Shown here: positions 18,436-27,192 of the stretch, piece after piece
How positions within the stretch are numbered: position 1 is the first letter of the stretch
How the letters are laid out: every line of letters begins with the position of its first letter
Assembly: GCF_003634705.1 (NCBI RefSeq)
Contig: NZ_RBWU01000002.1
Location: forward strand, 1,116,001 to 1,180,000
DNA length: 64,000 nt
Source: Actinomadura pelletieri DSM 43383
GTDB lineage: Bacteria > Actinomycetota > Actinomycetes > Streptosporangiales > Streptosporangiaceae
Reading direction: 5' to 3'
The notes under the pieces: generated by a model
Told to the model about the DNA's origin: nothing
Databases searched by the model: none
Seen by the model: the letters and a program-made list of their open reading frames with translations, nothing else
Program-made: the position numbers and the translations under genes

Positions 18436-18456
18436 AACCGCTGGTTATTACACCAG
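18434..18456. promoter_or_regulatory. Interlocking LysR operators
   Basis: ATAACC-GCT-GGTTAT (18434-18448) is a perfect 6-3-6 palindrome over the LysR start. CTGGT-N6-ACCAG (18441-18456) overlaps it and points into the divergent promoter region. This fits repression and activation sites of a LysR regulator. Confidence 0.55.
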
Positions 18457-18496
18457 GTATTGGACGTGTCCGGAAACTCGACGCCAGGATGGCCGC

Positions 18497-18952
18497 ATGA
18501 GCGACACCGCGGATCGCCTTGCGATCATCGAGACCTGCACCCGGCTGGCATGGCACGCCGACCAGCGTGAATGGGACCGGCTGGGCGAGGTGTTCGCGGA
18601 CTCGGTGACCCTGGACTACACCAGCCTGAACGGCGGCGAACCAGCGGTCCTGACTCCCGCGCAGATCGTCGAGGCGTGGTCGGGCGTCCTCGGCGCCTTC
18701 GACGCCACCCAGCACCTGATCACGAACCATCTGGTCACCGTCGACGGGGACACCGCCGTCTGCACGGCCGCGTTCCAGGCCACCCACCGCCGCACCGACC
18801 CCTTCGGCTCGTCGCTGTGGACGCTCGGCGGCACCTACCGCTTCGAGCTGGTCCGGTCGGACGGCACATGGCGGATCGGCGTCGTGGTGATGACCGCCAC
18901 CTGGGGCGACGGCAACAGGCACCTGATGACCCTGGCGGCGGGACAGGGATGA
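18497..18952 (+). CDS. NTF2-like / SnoaL-type small protein
   Basis: 151 aa. The cone-shaped NTF2 fold is suggested by RLAWHADQREWDRLGEVFAD, the central HLITNHLVTVDGDTA and YRFELVRSDGTWRIGVVVM. Members act as small isomerases, dehydratases or ligand carriers; nothing here fixes the substrate. It is the first gene of the LysR-divergent set, and its stop overlaps the start of the SDR gene, so the two are coupled and may act on the same small molecule. Confidence 0.88.
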   Translation: MSDTADRLAIIETCTRLAWHADQREWDRLGEVFADSVTLDYTSLNGGEPAVLTPAQIVEAWSGVLGAFDATQHLITNHLVTVDGDTAVCTAAFQATHRRTDPFGSSLWTLGGTYRFELVRSDGTWRIGVVVMTATWGDGNRHLMTLAAGQG

Positions 18953-19629
18953 TCGCGCTCGTGACCGGCGGCAACCGGGGGATCGGCCGGGAGGTGTGCC
19001 GCGCCCTCGCCGCGCTCGGGCACACCGTCCTGCTCACCGCCCGATCGCCGGGGGCGGCCGAGCGCGCGGCCGGGGAACTCGACGGCGATGTCGTCCCGCT
19101 CCGCTTGGACGTGACCTCCGCGGTCGGCATCGAGGAGGCCGCGGCCACCGTCGCGGAACGGTACGGACGCCTGGACGCCCTGGTCAACAATGCCGCGATC
19201 ACCTACGACACCTGGCAGGGCGCCGTGTCGGCCGACCTGGACGTCGTCCGCGAGGCCGCCGAGACGAACCTGTACGGGCCCTGGCGACTGACCCAGGCGC
19301 TGCTGCCGCTGCTGCGCGGCAGCGCGCATCCCCGGATCGTGAACGTGTCCAGCGAGGCGGCCTCGCTGACCAACATGGGCGGCGGCACCCCGGCGTACAA
19401 CACCACGAAGGTGGCCCTCAACGCGCTGACCCGGATGCTCGCGGCCGAACTGCGCGGCGACGGCGTCCTGGTGAACGCGATCTGCCCGGGGTGGGTCGCG
19501 ACGGACATGGGCGGCCCCGGCGGCCGTCCCGTCTCCGCGGGCGCGGCCGGTGTCGTCTGGGCGGCCACGCTCCCCGACGGCGGCCCGACCGGCGGCTTCT
19601 TCCGCGACGGCCGCCCCCTCCCTTGGTGA
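18949..19629 (+). CDS. Short-chain dehydrogenase/reductase
   Basis: 226-aa classical SDR. The NAD(P)-binding TGGNRGIG is at residue 6, NNAA at about 82, the catalytic Ser in NVSSEAAS and the catalytic Tyr-x3-Lys in YNTTK; NAICPGWVATDMGG follows. The Arg in TARSPG after the second strand suggests NADP preference. ATG 18949 overlaps the NTF2-like stop; the longer frame upstream is a shadow. It is probably co-regulated by the divergent LysR protein. Confidence 0.94.
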   Translation: MIALVTGGNRGIGREVCRALAALGHTVLLTARSPGAAERAAGELDGDVVPLRLDVTSAVGIEEAAATVAERYGRLDALVNNAAITYDTWQGAVSADLDVVREAAETNLYGPWRLTQALLPLLRGSAHPRIVNVSSEAASLTNMGGGTPAYNTTKVALNALTRMLAAELRGDGVLVNAICPGWVATDMGGPGGRPVSAGAAGVVWAATLPDGGPTGGFFRDGRPLPW

Positions 19630-19651
19630 CCCCCTGATGAAGGACGATGCG

Positions 19652-20482
19652 ATGATCTTGGTGACGGGCGCGACGGGCAATGTCGGCTCCGAGGTGGTCC
19701 GGGCCCTGGCCGCGGCCGGTCGACCCGTCCGGGCGCTGGTGCGTGACCCGGGCGCTGCGCGGCTGCCGGACGGCGTCGAAGCCGTGACCGGCGACCTCAA
19801 CCGTCCGGAGAGCATGACCGGGGCCCTCGACGGCGCCCGCGGGGTGTTCCTGCTCCCCGGGTACGCGGACATGCCGGGCCTGCTGGCCGAGGCTCGCCGC
19901 GCGGGAGTCGAGCACGTCGTGCTGCTGTCGGGCGGCTCCGCCGGACTCGGCGACATGACCAACGCGGTGACCCGGTACATGGCCGCGTCCGAGGCCGCCG
20001 TGCGGGAGTCCGGGCTGCCGTGGACGTTCCTGCGGCCGAGCGCGTTCATGTCCAACGCTCTGCGCTGGCTGCCACAGTTGAGGTCTGGTGACCAGGTGAG
20101 AGTCCCGTTTCCGGACGTTCCCACGGCGAGCGTCGACCCGTACGACCTGGGCGCCGTGGCCGCCCGCGCGCTGCTGTCGGACGAGTACCACGGCGAGATC
20201 CTCCGGCCGACCGGCCCGGTCGCGATCCGCCCCGCCGAGCAGGTCGCGGTACTGGGCGAGGTCCTCGGCCGCGACCTGACGTTCGTGGGCCTGACGAACG
20301 ACGAGGCACGCGCCGACATGCTCACCGAAATGCCCGCCGAATACGTGGACGCGTTCTTCGACTTCTACGTGAACGGCTCGCTCGACGAGTCGATCGTCCG
20401 TCCGACCGTCCGCGAGGTCACCGGCCACGAGCCCCGCACCTTCGAGCAGTGGGCCCGAGCCCACGCGGACGACTTCCGCTGA
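19652..20482 (+). CDS. NmrA-like NAD(P)-binding oxidoreductase or sensor
   Basis: 276-aa atypical SDR. The Rossmann motif ILVTGATGNVGSEVVRAL begins at the start, and NADP-type LVRDP follows. The classical YxxxK site is missing; instead HVVLLSGGSAG and PWTFLRPSAFMSN are seen, as in NmrA/quinone-oxidoreductase-2-like proteins. ATG 19652 is chosen because AAGGA lies seven bases before it; ATG 19637 is a poorer choice. It follows the SDR gene by 22 bp and ends before a strong stem-loop. Confidence 0.9.
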   Translation: MILVTGATGNVGSEVVRALAAAGRPVRALVRDPGAARLPDGVEAVTGDLNRPESMTGALDGARGVFLLPGYADMPGLLAEARRAGVEHVVLLSGGSAGLGDMTNAVTRYMAASEAAVRESGLPWTFLRPSAFMSNALRWLPQLRSGDQVRVPFPDVPTASVDPYDLGAVAARALLSDEYHGEILRPTGPVAIRPAEQVAVLGEVLGRDLTFVGLTNDEARADMLTEMPAEYVDAFFDFYVNGSLDESIVRPTVREVTGHEPRTFEQWARAHADDFR

Positions 20483-20494
20483 AACCCCTCGCCA

Positions 20495-20568
20495 CCCACA
20501 AAGAATCTCGATTTACGTCCGCGACTGACCGGAACCATGGTCACCCGCGGACGTAATGCCTTTGTGGG
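20495..20568. terminator. Two-storey stem-loop between convergent genes
   Basis: CCCACAAAG (20495-20503) pairs with CTTTGTGGG (20560-20568), and TTACGTCCGCG (20513-20523) pairs with CGCGGACGTAA (20546-20556). The two perfect stems are joined by an asymmetric internal loop of 9 and 3 nt. It is likely a bidirectional terminator. Confidence 0.65.
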
Positions 20569-20595
20569 GGCGGGTGTATTTCGAGTGTGCTCGGG

Positions 20596-20967
20596 TCAGC
20601 CCGCTCCGTCGCCGACGGCGACGGGCTTCGCGCGCGCCCGGTCATAGGCTTCCCGGGCGGCTCCGATCGCCTCCTGGTGGCGTAGCGCCCACGCAGCCAG
20701 TTGTTCGAAGGCGCCCTTCAGTTCGCAGGCCATTTCGGTGGCGCTGTACTCGACCTTCGGTGGGACGGTCGGGTACACGGTGCGGATCAGCAGCCCGTCC
20801 CGTTCCAGGTTGCGCAGCGTCAGGGTCAGCATGCGCCGGCTGATGCCCTCGATCGCCCGCTCGAACTCGGTGAAGCGGACGGGCCCCTTGGACACCGCGA
20901 GCAGCACGATCTGTACGCTCCACTTTCCCGCGACGCTGTCGATGATCTCACGGATCGGGCATGCCAC
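20596..20967 (-). CDS. HxlR-family winged-helix regulator
   Basis: The family core is clear: ACPIREIIDSVAGKWSVQIV, then VRFTEFERAIEGISRRML, LTLRNLERDGLLIRTVYP and PPKVEYSATEMACELK. The start is uncertain. GTG 20967 gives 123 aa with GGAGG 11 bases upstream. The same frame is open to GTG 21213 (205 aa), which has AGAGGA upstream, but that extension is a degenerate copy of the gene's own 5' end. The Cys just before the HTH is where redox-sensing HxlR proteins carry theirs. It is divergent from a DHA2 exporter, a likely target. Confidence 0.88.
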   Translation of the reverse strand: MACPIREIIDSVAGKWSVQIVLLAVSKGPVRFTEFERAIEGISRRMLTLTLRNLERDGLLIRTVYPTVPPKVEYSATEMACELKGAFEQLAAWALRHQEAIGAAREAYDRARAKPVAVGDGAG

Positions 20968-21251
20968 CGGGTGCACGTCCTCCGGGGAAACACGCGAATT
21001 CCTCTGTGGCAAGAAAATGCCTCCTTCCGTCTCCGCACAGACTGCCAGAGCACGAAGGACGTAACAAGGGATGCCCTGAGGGTAGAAATGGTGACCCTCG
21101 ACCTCGCTCGGTGCGACTCGGATGCCCCACGCGTCCCGTGGGCGGCCGTTCGCATACGAGAAGATGATCTTTGGAATCCGATCCTCCACAGTTGGGATGT
21201 CCTGGTCGGTCACATGGGAGTTCCTCTGTGACAGGAAACTTCCTCCTTCCG
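20941..21251 (-). repeat. Tandem duplication of the HxlR gene 5' end
   Basis: An 89-bp segment at 21163-21251 and another at 20941-21029, offset by exactly 222 bp (74 codons), share CGGAAGGAGG, a TTTC-TG-CACAGAGGAA block and AAGATCATC/GAGATCATC. Translations align without gaps (VTDQDIPTVEDRIPKII against VSPEDVHPVACPIREII). Confidence 0.65.
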
Positions 21252-21402
21252 CGTAGCGCCGACGGTGACGGAAGATGTGCCGAGCCCGGCCCCGCGCGGC
21301 GGGAGCACGCGCGGCCACCAGGACGCGCGGACTTCGTTCACACCACCGCCACCGGAATTCACAGACAGAGACGGCGCAAACGGAAGAGGAAGAGGCAGAC
21401 CA

Positions 21403-23091
21403 GTGGTCGCTTCCACCGACTCGGCGAAAAGCGGGCCAGGGCAGCGGATAGCGCTCCTGGCGCTGGCCCAGTTCGTCATCACGCTCGATTTCAACATCGT
21501 GTTCGTCGCCCTGCCCGATATCGGCAGGGAACTGAATTTCGACGCGCACAATCTGCAGTGGGTGGTCAACGCCTACGTGGTCGCGCTCGGCGGCCTGCTG
21601 CTGTTCGGCGGCCGCGCGGCCGACCGGCTCGGCGCCCGCCGCATGTTCATCGTCGGCCTGCTGGTCTACGCGGTGTCCTCGCTGGTCGGCGGGCTCGCCG
21701 GGGGGACGGGCGTGCTCGTCGCCGCGCGCGCCGCGCAGGGGCTCGGCGGCGCGCTGCTCACCCCCGCCACCCTGCGGCTGATCTTCATCGGCTTCGACGA
21801 AGGGCCCATGCGCAACCGCGCGCTCGTCGTCTACGGCTCGATCGGCGGCGCCGGGCTGTCGGCGGGCGCGCTGCTCGGCGGCGTCCTCACCGACTACGCC
21901 GGCTGGGAGTGGATCTTCTTCGTCAACATCCCGCTCGCGGTCGCCGGCGCGCTGCTCGCACCCGCCGTGCTGCCCGCGTCCCCGCCGCTCGGAGCGGGCC
22001 GCGACTTCGACGTCGTCGGCGCCCTGCTGGCCACCGCGGGCGCGACGCTGATCGTGTTCGGCCTGGCCAGCGGCCCGGACGTGGGCTGGGGAACGCCGGA
22101 GGGCGCCGGCGCGGTCGCCGCGGGCCTCGCCCTGCTCGCCGCCTTCCTCATCGTGGAGGGCCGCAGCCGGGACGCGCTGATGCCGCTGCGGCTGCTCAAG
22201 CACCGCAGCCTCGCCGTCACCATGGGCGCCGCGTTCTTCTACCAGGGCAGCCTCGTCGGCGTGTACTACCTGTTCACCACCTACCTGCAGGACGTCCTGA
22301 ACTACAGCCCGATGTCCGCCGGCCTGGCGTTCCTGCCGCCCACGATCATCTCCATGGTGTTCGCGCTGAAGTTCAGCACCGTCATCATGAACAAGCGGGG
22401 GCTGCGCACCACGATGTTCCTCGGCGTCCTCGTGACGGGCATCGGCGCGGCGATCCTCGCCACCGCGTTCGTCGCCGACGGCTCGTACTGGCTGCTGCTG
22501 CCGGGGCTCGCCGTCTGGTCCATCGGCGGCGCGCTGGCCATCCCCGCCGTGCTGGCGGGCGCGGGCGCGGGCGTCTCCCCGCTGGAGCAGGGCGTCAGCG
22601 CCGCGATGGCCATGACCACGCGGCAGGTCGGCGGCGCGGTGGGCCTGGCGGCGCTGATCGCGGTCGTCACCGACGGCCTGCACGCCGGGCCGGACGGGCG
22701 CCTGCCCACGGCGGACGTCCTGGACGGCCTGCGAGCCGCCGGCTGGGTGGCCGGCGGCGCCGTCGCCGCCGCGGCGTTCCTGTGCCTGCTGCTGAAGAAG
22801 CCCGAGCCCGCTCCGGCGCCCGTCCAGAAGTCCGCGGAGCCCTCGGACGCCGCCGCGCCTCCCGGCCGTCGCCCCCCCCGTCGCGGCCGGGACCCCTGGA
22901 CCACCGGCTCCGTCGTCCCCGGACGAAGCCGGTGGTCCCGCTCCAGGTCAGGTGCTCGACGCGGACACCGAGGTGAACTCCTCGATGCCGCCGACGCCGA
23001 GTTCGCGGCCGTAGCCGTTCGCGTCGAAGCCGCCGAACGGCGCCGTGGGTCGTGGCCGCGCCCGCGAGGCCGTAGGGCGGTCGACCCGTGA
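21403..23091 (+). CDS. DHA2-type MFS exporter with aberrant C-terminus
   Basis: 562 aa. The first helix (LALAQFVITLDFNIVFVALP) and motif A-like GGRAADRLGARR identify a 14-helix DHA2 drug exporter; motif C is GAGLSAGALLGGVLTD. GTG 21403 is chosen for its AGAGG seven bases upstream. The conserved protein ends near LLLKKPEPAPAPVQ. The last 70 or so residues are Arg/Pro-rich, and the final part runs antisense over an aldehyde dehydrogenase remnant, so the native stop was probably lost. It is divergent from the HxlR regulator. Confidence 0.9.
   Translation: MVASTDSAKSGPGQRIALLALAQFVITLDFNIVFVALPDIGRELNFDAHNLQWVVNAYVVALGGLLLFGGRAADRLGARRMFIVGLLVYAVSSLVGGLAGGTGVLVAARAAQGLGGALLTPATLRLIFIGFDEGPMRNRALVVYGSIGGAGLSAGALLGGVLTDYAGWEWIFFVNIPLAVAGALLAPAVLPASPPLGAGRDFDVVGALLATAGATLIVFGLASGPDVGWGTPEGAGAVAAGLALLAAFLIVEGRSRDALMPLRLLKHRSLAVTMGAAFFYQGSLVGVYYLFTTYLQDVLNYSPMSAGLAFLPPTIISMVFALKFSTVIMNKRGLRTTMFLGVLVTGIGAAILATAFVADGSYWLLLPGLAVWSIGGALAIPAVLAGAGAGVSPLEQGVSAAMAMTTRQVGGAVGLAALIAVVTDGLHAGPDGRLPTADVLDGLRAAGWVAGGAVAAAAFLCLLLKKPEPAPAPVQKSAEPSDAAAPPGRRPPRRGRDPWTTGSVVPGRSRWSRSRSGARRGHRGELLDAADAEFAAVAVRVEAAERRRGSWPRPRGRRAVDP
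22948..23045 (-). pseudogene. C-terminal fragment of an aldehyde dehydrogenase
   Basis: The minus strand encodes APFGGFDANGYGRELG then VGGIEEFTSV and a stop at 22948-22950, the conserved last segment of NAD-dependent aldehyde dehydrogenases (PFGGFKxSGxGRE). Upstream sequence loses similarity within about 15 codons. It is a deletion scar under the 3' end of the exporter gene. Confidence 0.6.
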
Positions 23092-23098
23092 CAACGGA

Positions 23099-25972
23099 TC
23101 AGGAGTCGGCAAGGAGTGCGGCGGTCGCTTCGGCGGTTTCCGGGTGGGCGCGTATCAGCGAGTCGACCGCGGGTGAGTGTGCGGTCGTCGTGGGTTCCGC
23201 CGGGTCCGGCCAGGACGGGTCGTAGCCCAGCAGAGTCGCTGTCGCGGAAACGGGCTCGCCGTACGTGGCCAGGAACGATGCCATCGCCGTGTTGGTCGGC
23301 GCGGGTCGCCGGGACTCGGGAGGTTCTGGAGAAGTAGTCCAGGGAGGTGTCCAGGCGTCCACGGCCGGGAGGGTGGCCGGGAAGGTGCGGTCGGCCTCGC
23401 GGATCAGGACGGGGAGCATCTCCGCGGCCTGGTCCTTGAGCGTGGTGATCAACCTGGGCAGCCAGGGCAGCAGGACCGTGTCGGGCAGGCGTCCGAACGC
23501 CTTGGACAGCAGCTCCACGACCAGCGGGGAGAGCGACGGGACGGCGTCCAGGGCCTGCACGAAGCCGCTCAGGTACTGCGGGAACGCACCGACCAGCATG
23601 GGGTTGTCCAGCAGTTCGTCGCAGCGCCGACGCAGGTCGGCGAGCGGGAGCAGGCCCAGCTGCGACTCGGCCGCCCACAGCAGGGCGACCTTGGCCGGAT
23701 CCTCGGGATGGGACTGCTTGACCGCCAGTTCCAGCTGGGTGTGGTCGCACCCCAGCGAGATCGCCAGGCTTTCCAGGCTGACCAGGAAGCCCAGCATCGC
23801 CGCGACCTGCCGTACGCCGGTGTCGTCGGCGGTGAACGCCGTGGGCAGCAGCGTGCAGTAGTGGGCGTAGCCGGTGGTCACAAAGTCTTCGCACCAGCGC
23901 GGAAGAGCCGGTTCCGTCGCCCTGTAGTGGGTGAGGAGCCGCCGGACACGGCGCAGGACCTCGGGGGCGTCGTCCACGGTGCGTTCGCTCGAGAGCAGCT
24001 CGACCGCGCGGGTGCCGAGCTCGTTCGTGAAGCGGCGACTGCGCAGGTAGAGGAGGGACTCCTCGACCGCTTCCAGTGCCGTGGCGGCCGTCGCCTTCGG
24101 GCTGTGGACGGACTTGCGCAGTCGCTGCTCCAGAACCTGCTCGACGGTGACGCCCTCGTAGCCGAGTTCGACGAGATGGCGCTGGTTGCGGCCGATCGCC
24201 AGGTCCCAGCTCTCCTGGACCGGGCGTTCGCCCAGGCGGCGCGAGCCCATGATCGGGCGGACGGCGTCGTCGGGCAGGAGGCGACGCAGCACCCACAGAA
24301 GGTCGGAGCAGGGTGCGAGGTCGGGTTCGGTCGCGAAGTCGAGCAGGGCCCGCTGGATCTGGCGTTTGTCCAGGGCGAGGCCCAGCGGACGGAGCCGGTC
24401 GAAGACGTCCTTCGCCAGTGGCGGCAGCGCCTCGTAGCCGACCTGGCCGATCCGGTCGCCGCCGAGCAGGATCTCGCACAGCCGCCGGACGTCGCGGCGG
24501 CCGGGCACGGAGTCCTTCTCGATACAGGTGATCGCCGCGTCCTGGAAGTCGTACGGCGTGGGACGGGCGCGCCCCCGCAACGCGGCCAGCAGCATCGACG
24601 TCTCGTACACCGCGATCGCGTCGGCCGTGCTGGACAGGTAGCCGTTACGGCGCGCCAGCCGGACGATGTCCACGCACCAGCCGAGCAGCTCGGCCTCGTC
24701 CGGGCCGTCCGGCGCGGGCGCGTTCGACAGGAACCCGCTCAGCCGGTCGGCCACCGGAGCCGCGGGAACGGGCGCCGCCGGCTTCGGCGCGGCGGTCTTG
24801 CGCGTGCCGCGCTGCCCGGCCAGGCGGAACGGCTTGACCCGCGTACGCTTGAGCGCCTTCTCCCAGGTCGTCGCGGCGACCGACACCGAACCCGGCGCCA
24901 GCCCGAACTGCGCCTCGATCGCCGAGTGGCTGGACGGGATCAGCCCGTACTGCCACCGGGTCGCGGTGCGCGGCGTGATGTCGAAGCCCGCCGTGGACCG
25001 GAGCCCGAACTGCTCCACACGGCTGGCGGCGTGGAAGGCGCCGCACACGTGCAGGCAGCGGGACGGGTCGGCGCCCGACGAGGCGAGATGCTCGCGGATC
25101 CGCGTCCACATGTACCGCTCGCGGTCCTCGTCGGTGGCCAGGCGCCGGTCGTCGCCGGGCCGCAGCCGCCGGAACAGGCTGCCGATCAGGACCATGACCT
25201 GCCGGTAGGTGTCGTGGTCGGCGCCGGTCAACGGCTGCTCGACGTACTGGTCCCACCATTCGGACCAGTGCCGCACCTTGCCGTGCCGCAGCAGATGCTC
25301 CTCCAGTTCGGCGAACCCGGGACGCAGCTCGCCGATCTCGATTCCGATCGCGTCACCGTGCAGGGCCCCGTCCTCCTCGTCCTCACCGGCTCGGGCGGGC
25401 GACTCGTCGGGACGCTCCAGAGGTTCCCACTGGAAGACGTGGTCGGACGAACGGTCGACCAGCACCAGCTCCACGTCCGGGGTCTCCAGGGCGTAGGCGA
25501 TCGCCTGGTACTCGGCCGACGCCTCGGTGATCGGCGCGACCACGCTCAGCGGCGCCTGGTCCTGCGGGAAGCCGTCCACTTCGGACGCGAACGCCTGCAG
25601 CGCCACGGGCAGCCGGCAGTTGCGCAGCTCGTCCAGCAGGGGGCGCAGGTCCTCGCACAGCTCCAGGTAGATCACCCGCGGCTGCTTCTCCCGCAGCCGC
25701 CGTGCCATCGCCAGCGCCGAGGCGGGCGAGTGGTGGCAGACCGGGAAGATCTCCAGCTCCTCGCGCAGCGCCCGGTCGACGTCGTCCACCAGCCCGGCGA
25801 GAATGTCCGGCAGCCCGCGCGGCCCACCGGCGAACTCCTCGGCGGCCCCCAGCAGCTGCTCCCGCAGCGCCCCGAACGGCCCCGCGGTCTCGACGGCTCC
25901 GACCTCGCTCACACCCGCCCCACTCTCCCCGGCCCTGCTCGTGTCGTTCTCGGTCATGTGGGGCCCGGTCAC
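23099..25972 (-). CDS. DUF5682-like protein of a MoxR/vWA operon
   Basis: Large protein of about 957 aa, last gene of the operon. Near the N-terminus lie FPVCHHSPASALAMARRL and VIYLELCEDLRPLLDEL; around residue 305 is LHVCGAFHAASRV. The paired His-bearing motifs faintly recall TraB/ChaN-like folds (weak inference). The rest is helical and Leu-rich. The GTG start overlaps the AAA+ stop (GTGA); ATG 25957 is an alternative. In E. coli the comparable operon pairs a similar protein (YehM) with YehL, YehP and YehQ (family knowledge). Function is unknown; co-occurrence suggests an ATPase client or effector. Confidence 0.85.
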   Translation of the reverse strand: MTGPHMTENDTSRAGESGAGVSEVGAVETAGPFGALREQLLGAAEEFAGGPRGLPDILAGLVDDVDRALREELEIFPVCHHSPASALAMARRLREKQPRVIYLELCEDLRPLLDELRNCRLPVALQAFASEVDGFPQDQAPLSVVAPITEASAEYQAIAYALETPDVELVLVDRSSDHVFQWEPLERPDESPARAGEDEEDGALHGDAIGIEIGELRPGFAELEEHLLRHGKVRHWSEWWDQYVEQPLTGADHDTYRQVMVLIGSLFRRLRPGDDRRLATDEDRERYMWTRIREHLASSGADPSRCLHVCGAFHAASRVEQFGLRSTAGFDITPRTATRWQYGLIPSSHSAIEAQFGLAPGSVSVAATTWEKALKRTRVKPFRLAGQRGTRKTAAPKPAAPVPAAPVADRLSGFLSNAPAPDGPDEAELLGWCVDIVRLARRNGYLSSTADAIAVYETSMLLAALRGRARPTPYDFQDAAITCIEKDSVPGRRDVRRLCEILLGGDRIGQVGYEALPPLAKDVFDRLRPLGLALDKRQIQRALLDFATEPDLAPCSDLLWVLRRLLPDDAVRPIMGSRRLGERPVQESWDLAIGRNQRHLVELGYEGVTVEQVLEQRLRKSVHSPKATAATALEAVEESLLYLRSRRFTNELGTRAVELLSSERTVDDAPEVLRRVRRLLTHYRATEPALPRWCEDFVTTGYAHYCTLLPTAFTADDTGVRQVAAMLGFLVSLESLAISLGCDHTQLELAVKQSHPEDPAKVALLWAAESQLGLLPLADLRRRCDELLDNPMLVGAFPQYLSGFVQALDAVPSLSPLVVELLSKAFGRLPDTVLLPWLPRLITTLKDQAAEMLPVLIREADRTFPATLPAVDAWTPPWTTSPEPPESRRPAPTNTAMASFLATYGEPVSATATLLGYDPSWPDPAEPTTTAHSPAVDSLIRAHPETAEATAALLADS

Positions 25973-27087
25973 GACAGCTTCGCGATCGCTTCGCGGCCGC
26001 CTTCCAGGAAGCCCTCCCAGGGGCCGCCCTCGTCCTTGCGGCCACGGGGCTCGACCACGCCGTGCCAGAACTTGTTGAGAATGGCCAGGTCCTCGGGGGA
26101 GCGGCGGGCGAGCGAGCCGACGAGGGAGCTCGCCAGGGTCTCGGCCTTCAACGCGCGGTCGCCGAAGAACTGGCTGTGCAGGATCGCGTCCTCCAGCACG
26201 CCGATCTGCTCGGCCGTGGACAGCGCCGACTCCAGTTTCTCGTCGTCGCTGGTCGCCGAGGTGGACGCGGCGCGCAGGTCGGCGAAGCTCTGCAGCAGGA
26301 TGTCCAGCAGCGTCGGCGGGACGTCCAGCTCGATCGAGTGCCGCCGCATCAGCTCCGCCGTGCGGAACCGGACGATCTCCGCCTCGCTCTTCTTGTTGGT
26401 CACCACCGGGATGCGGACGAAGTTGAACCGCCGCTTCAGCGCCGACGACAGGTCGTTGACGCCGCGGTCCCGGCTGTTGGCCGTCGCGATGATCGAGAAA
26501 CCGGGCTTGGCGAAGACGATGTTGTCATCGTCCAGCTCCGGGATCGAGACGTACTTCTCCGACAGGATCGAGATCAGCGCGTCCTGGACGTCACTGGTGG
26601 AACGGGTCAGCTCCTCGAACCGGCCGATCACGCCCTGCTCCATCGCGGTCATGATCGGGGACGGGATCAGCGACTCCCTGGACTGCCCCTTGGCGATCAC
26701 CATGGAGACGTTCCACGAGTACTTGATGTGGTCCTCGGTCGTGCCGGCCGTGCCCTGGACGACCAGGGTGGAGTTACGGGAGATCGCGGCGGACAGCAGC
26801 TCGGCCAGCCAGCTCTTACCGGTGCCGGGGTCGCCGATCAGCAGCAGGCCGCGGTCGGACGCCAGCGTCACGATGGCGCGCTCGACGAAGCTCCGGTCGC
26901 CGAACCACTTCTGGTCGATCTCCCGGTCGAGGCCGTCCGAGCGTTCGGACCCGAGCACGAACAGCCGCACCATCCGGGGGCTGAGCCGCCACGCGAACGG
27001 CTTGGCACCGTCGTCGACCGACTCCAGGTAGTCGAGCTCCTCGGCGTACTTGGCCTCGGCGGGCGCGCGCAGCAGTTCGTCGGACAT
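25969..27087 (-). CDS. MoxR-type AAA+ ATPase
   Basis: 372 aa. Walker A GDPGTGKSW (around residue 87), Walker B region GVIGRFEELTRS (Glu-Glu instead of Asp-Glu), sensor-1 segment IIATANSRDRGVND and the arginine-finger region LKRRFNFVRIP are visible. A C-terminal lid follows. MoxR ATPases act as chaperones that remodel partners recruited through vWA proteins (family knowledge), and the gene lies between a vWA gene and the DUF5682 gene. RBS GGAGAG precedes ATG 27087. The 189-bp gap to the vWA gene carries three short direct repeats. Confidence 0.93.
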   Translation of the reverse strand: MSDELLRAPAEAKYAEELDYLESVDDGAKPFAWRLSPRMVRLFVLGSERSDGLDREIDQKWFGDRSFVERAIVTLASDRGLLLIGDPGTGKSWLAELLSAAISRNSTLVVQGTAGTTEDHIKYSWNVSMVIAKGQSRESLIPSPIMTAMEQGVIGRFEELTRSTSDVQDALISILSEKYVSIPELDDDNIVFAKPGFSIIATANSRDRGVNDLSSALKRRFNFVRIPVVTNKKSEAEIVRFRTAELMRRHSIELDVPPTLLDILLQSFADLRAASTSATSDDEKLESALSTAEQIGVLEDAILHSQFFGDRALKAETLASSLVGSLARRSPEDLAILNKFWHGVVEPRGRKDEGGPWEGFLEGGREAIAKLS

Positions 27088-27192
27088 GGCTCTCCTCGTC
27101 TTTCGGGACGTCGGGCAGATCAGGTTTCCCGGTGCGGCGGCGTTCTCCGGCAGGTCGGGCCTCCGGATACGGCAGCGCTCTCGGGCGGTCAG

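Noticed and set aside
20968..22683. Upstream extension of the HxlR frame to 695 codons
   Set aside because: Most of it is antisense to the DHA2 exporter and low-complexity; only the part near the duplicated 5' end merits attention.
23177..27031. A 1284-codon open frame on the plus strand
   Set aside because: It lies antisense to the DUF5682 and MoxR genes, has no recognisable motif and follows from high GC third positions.
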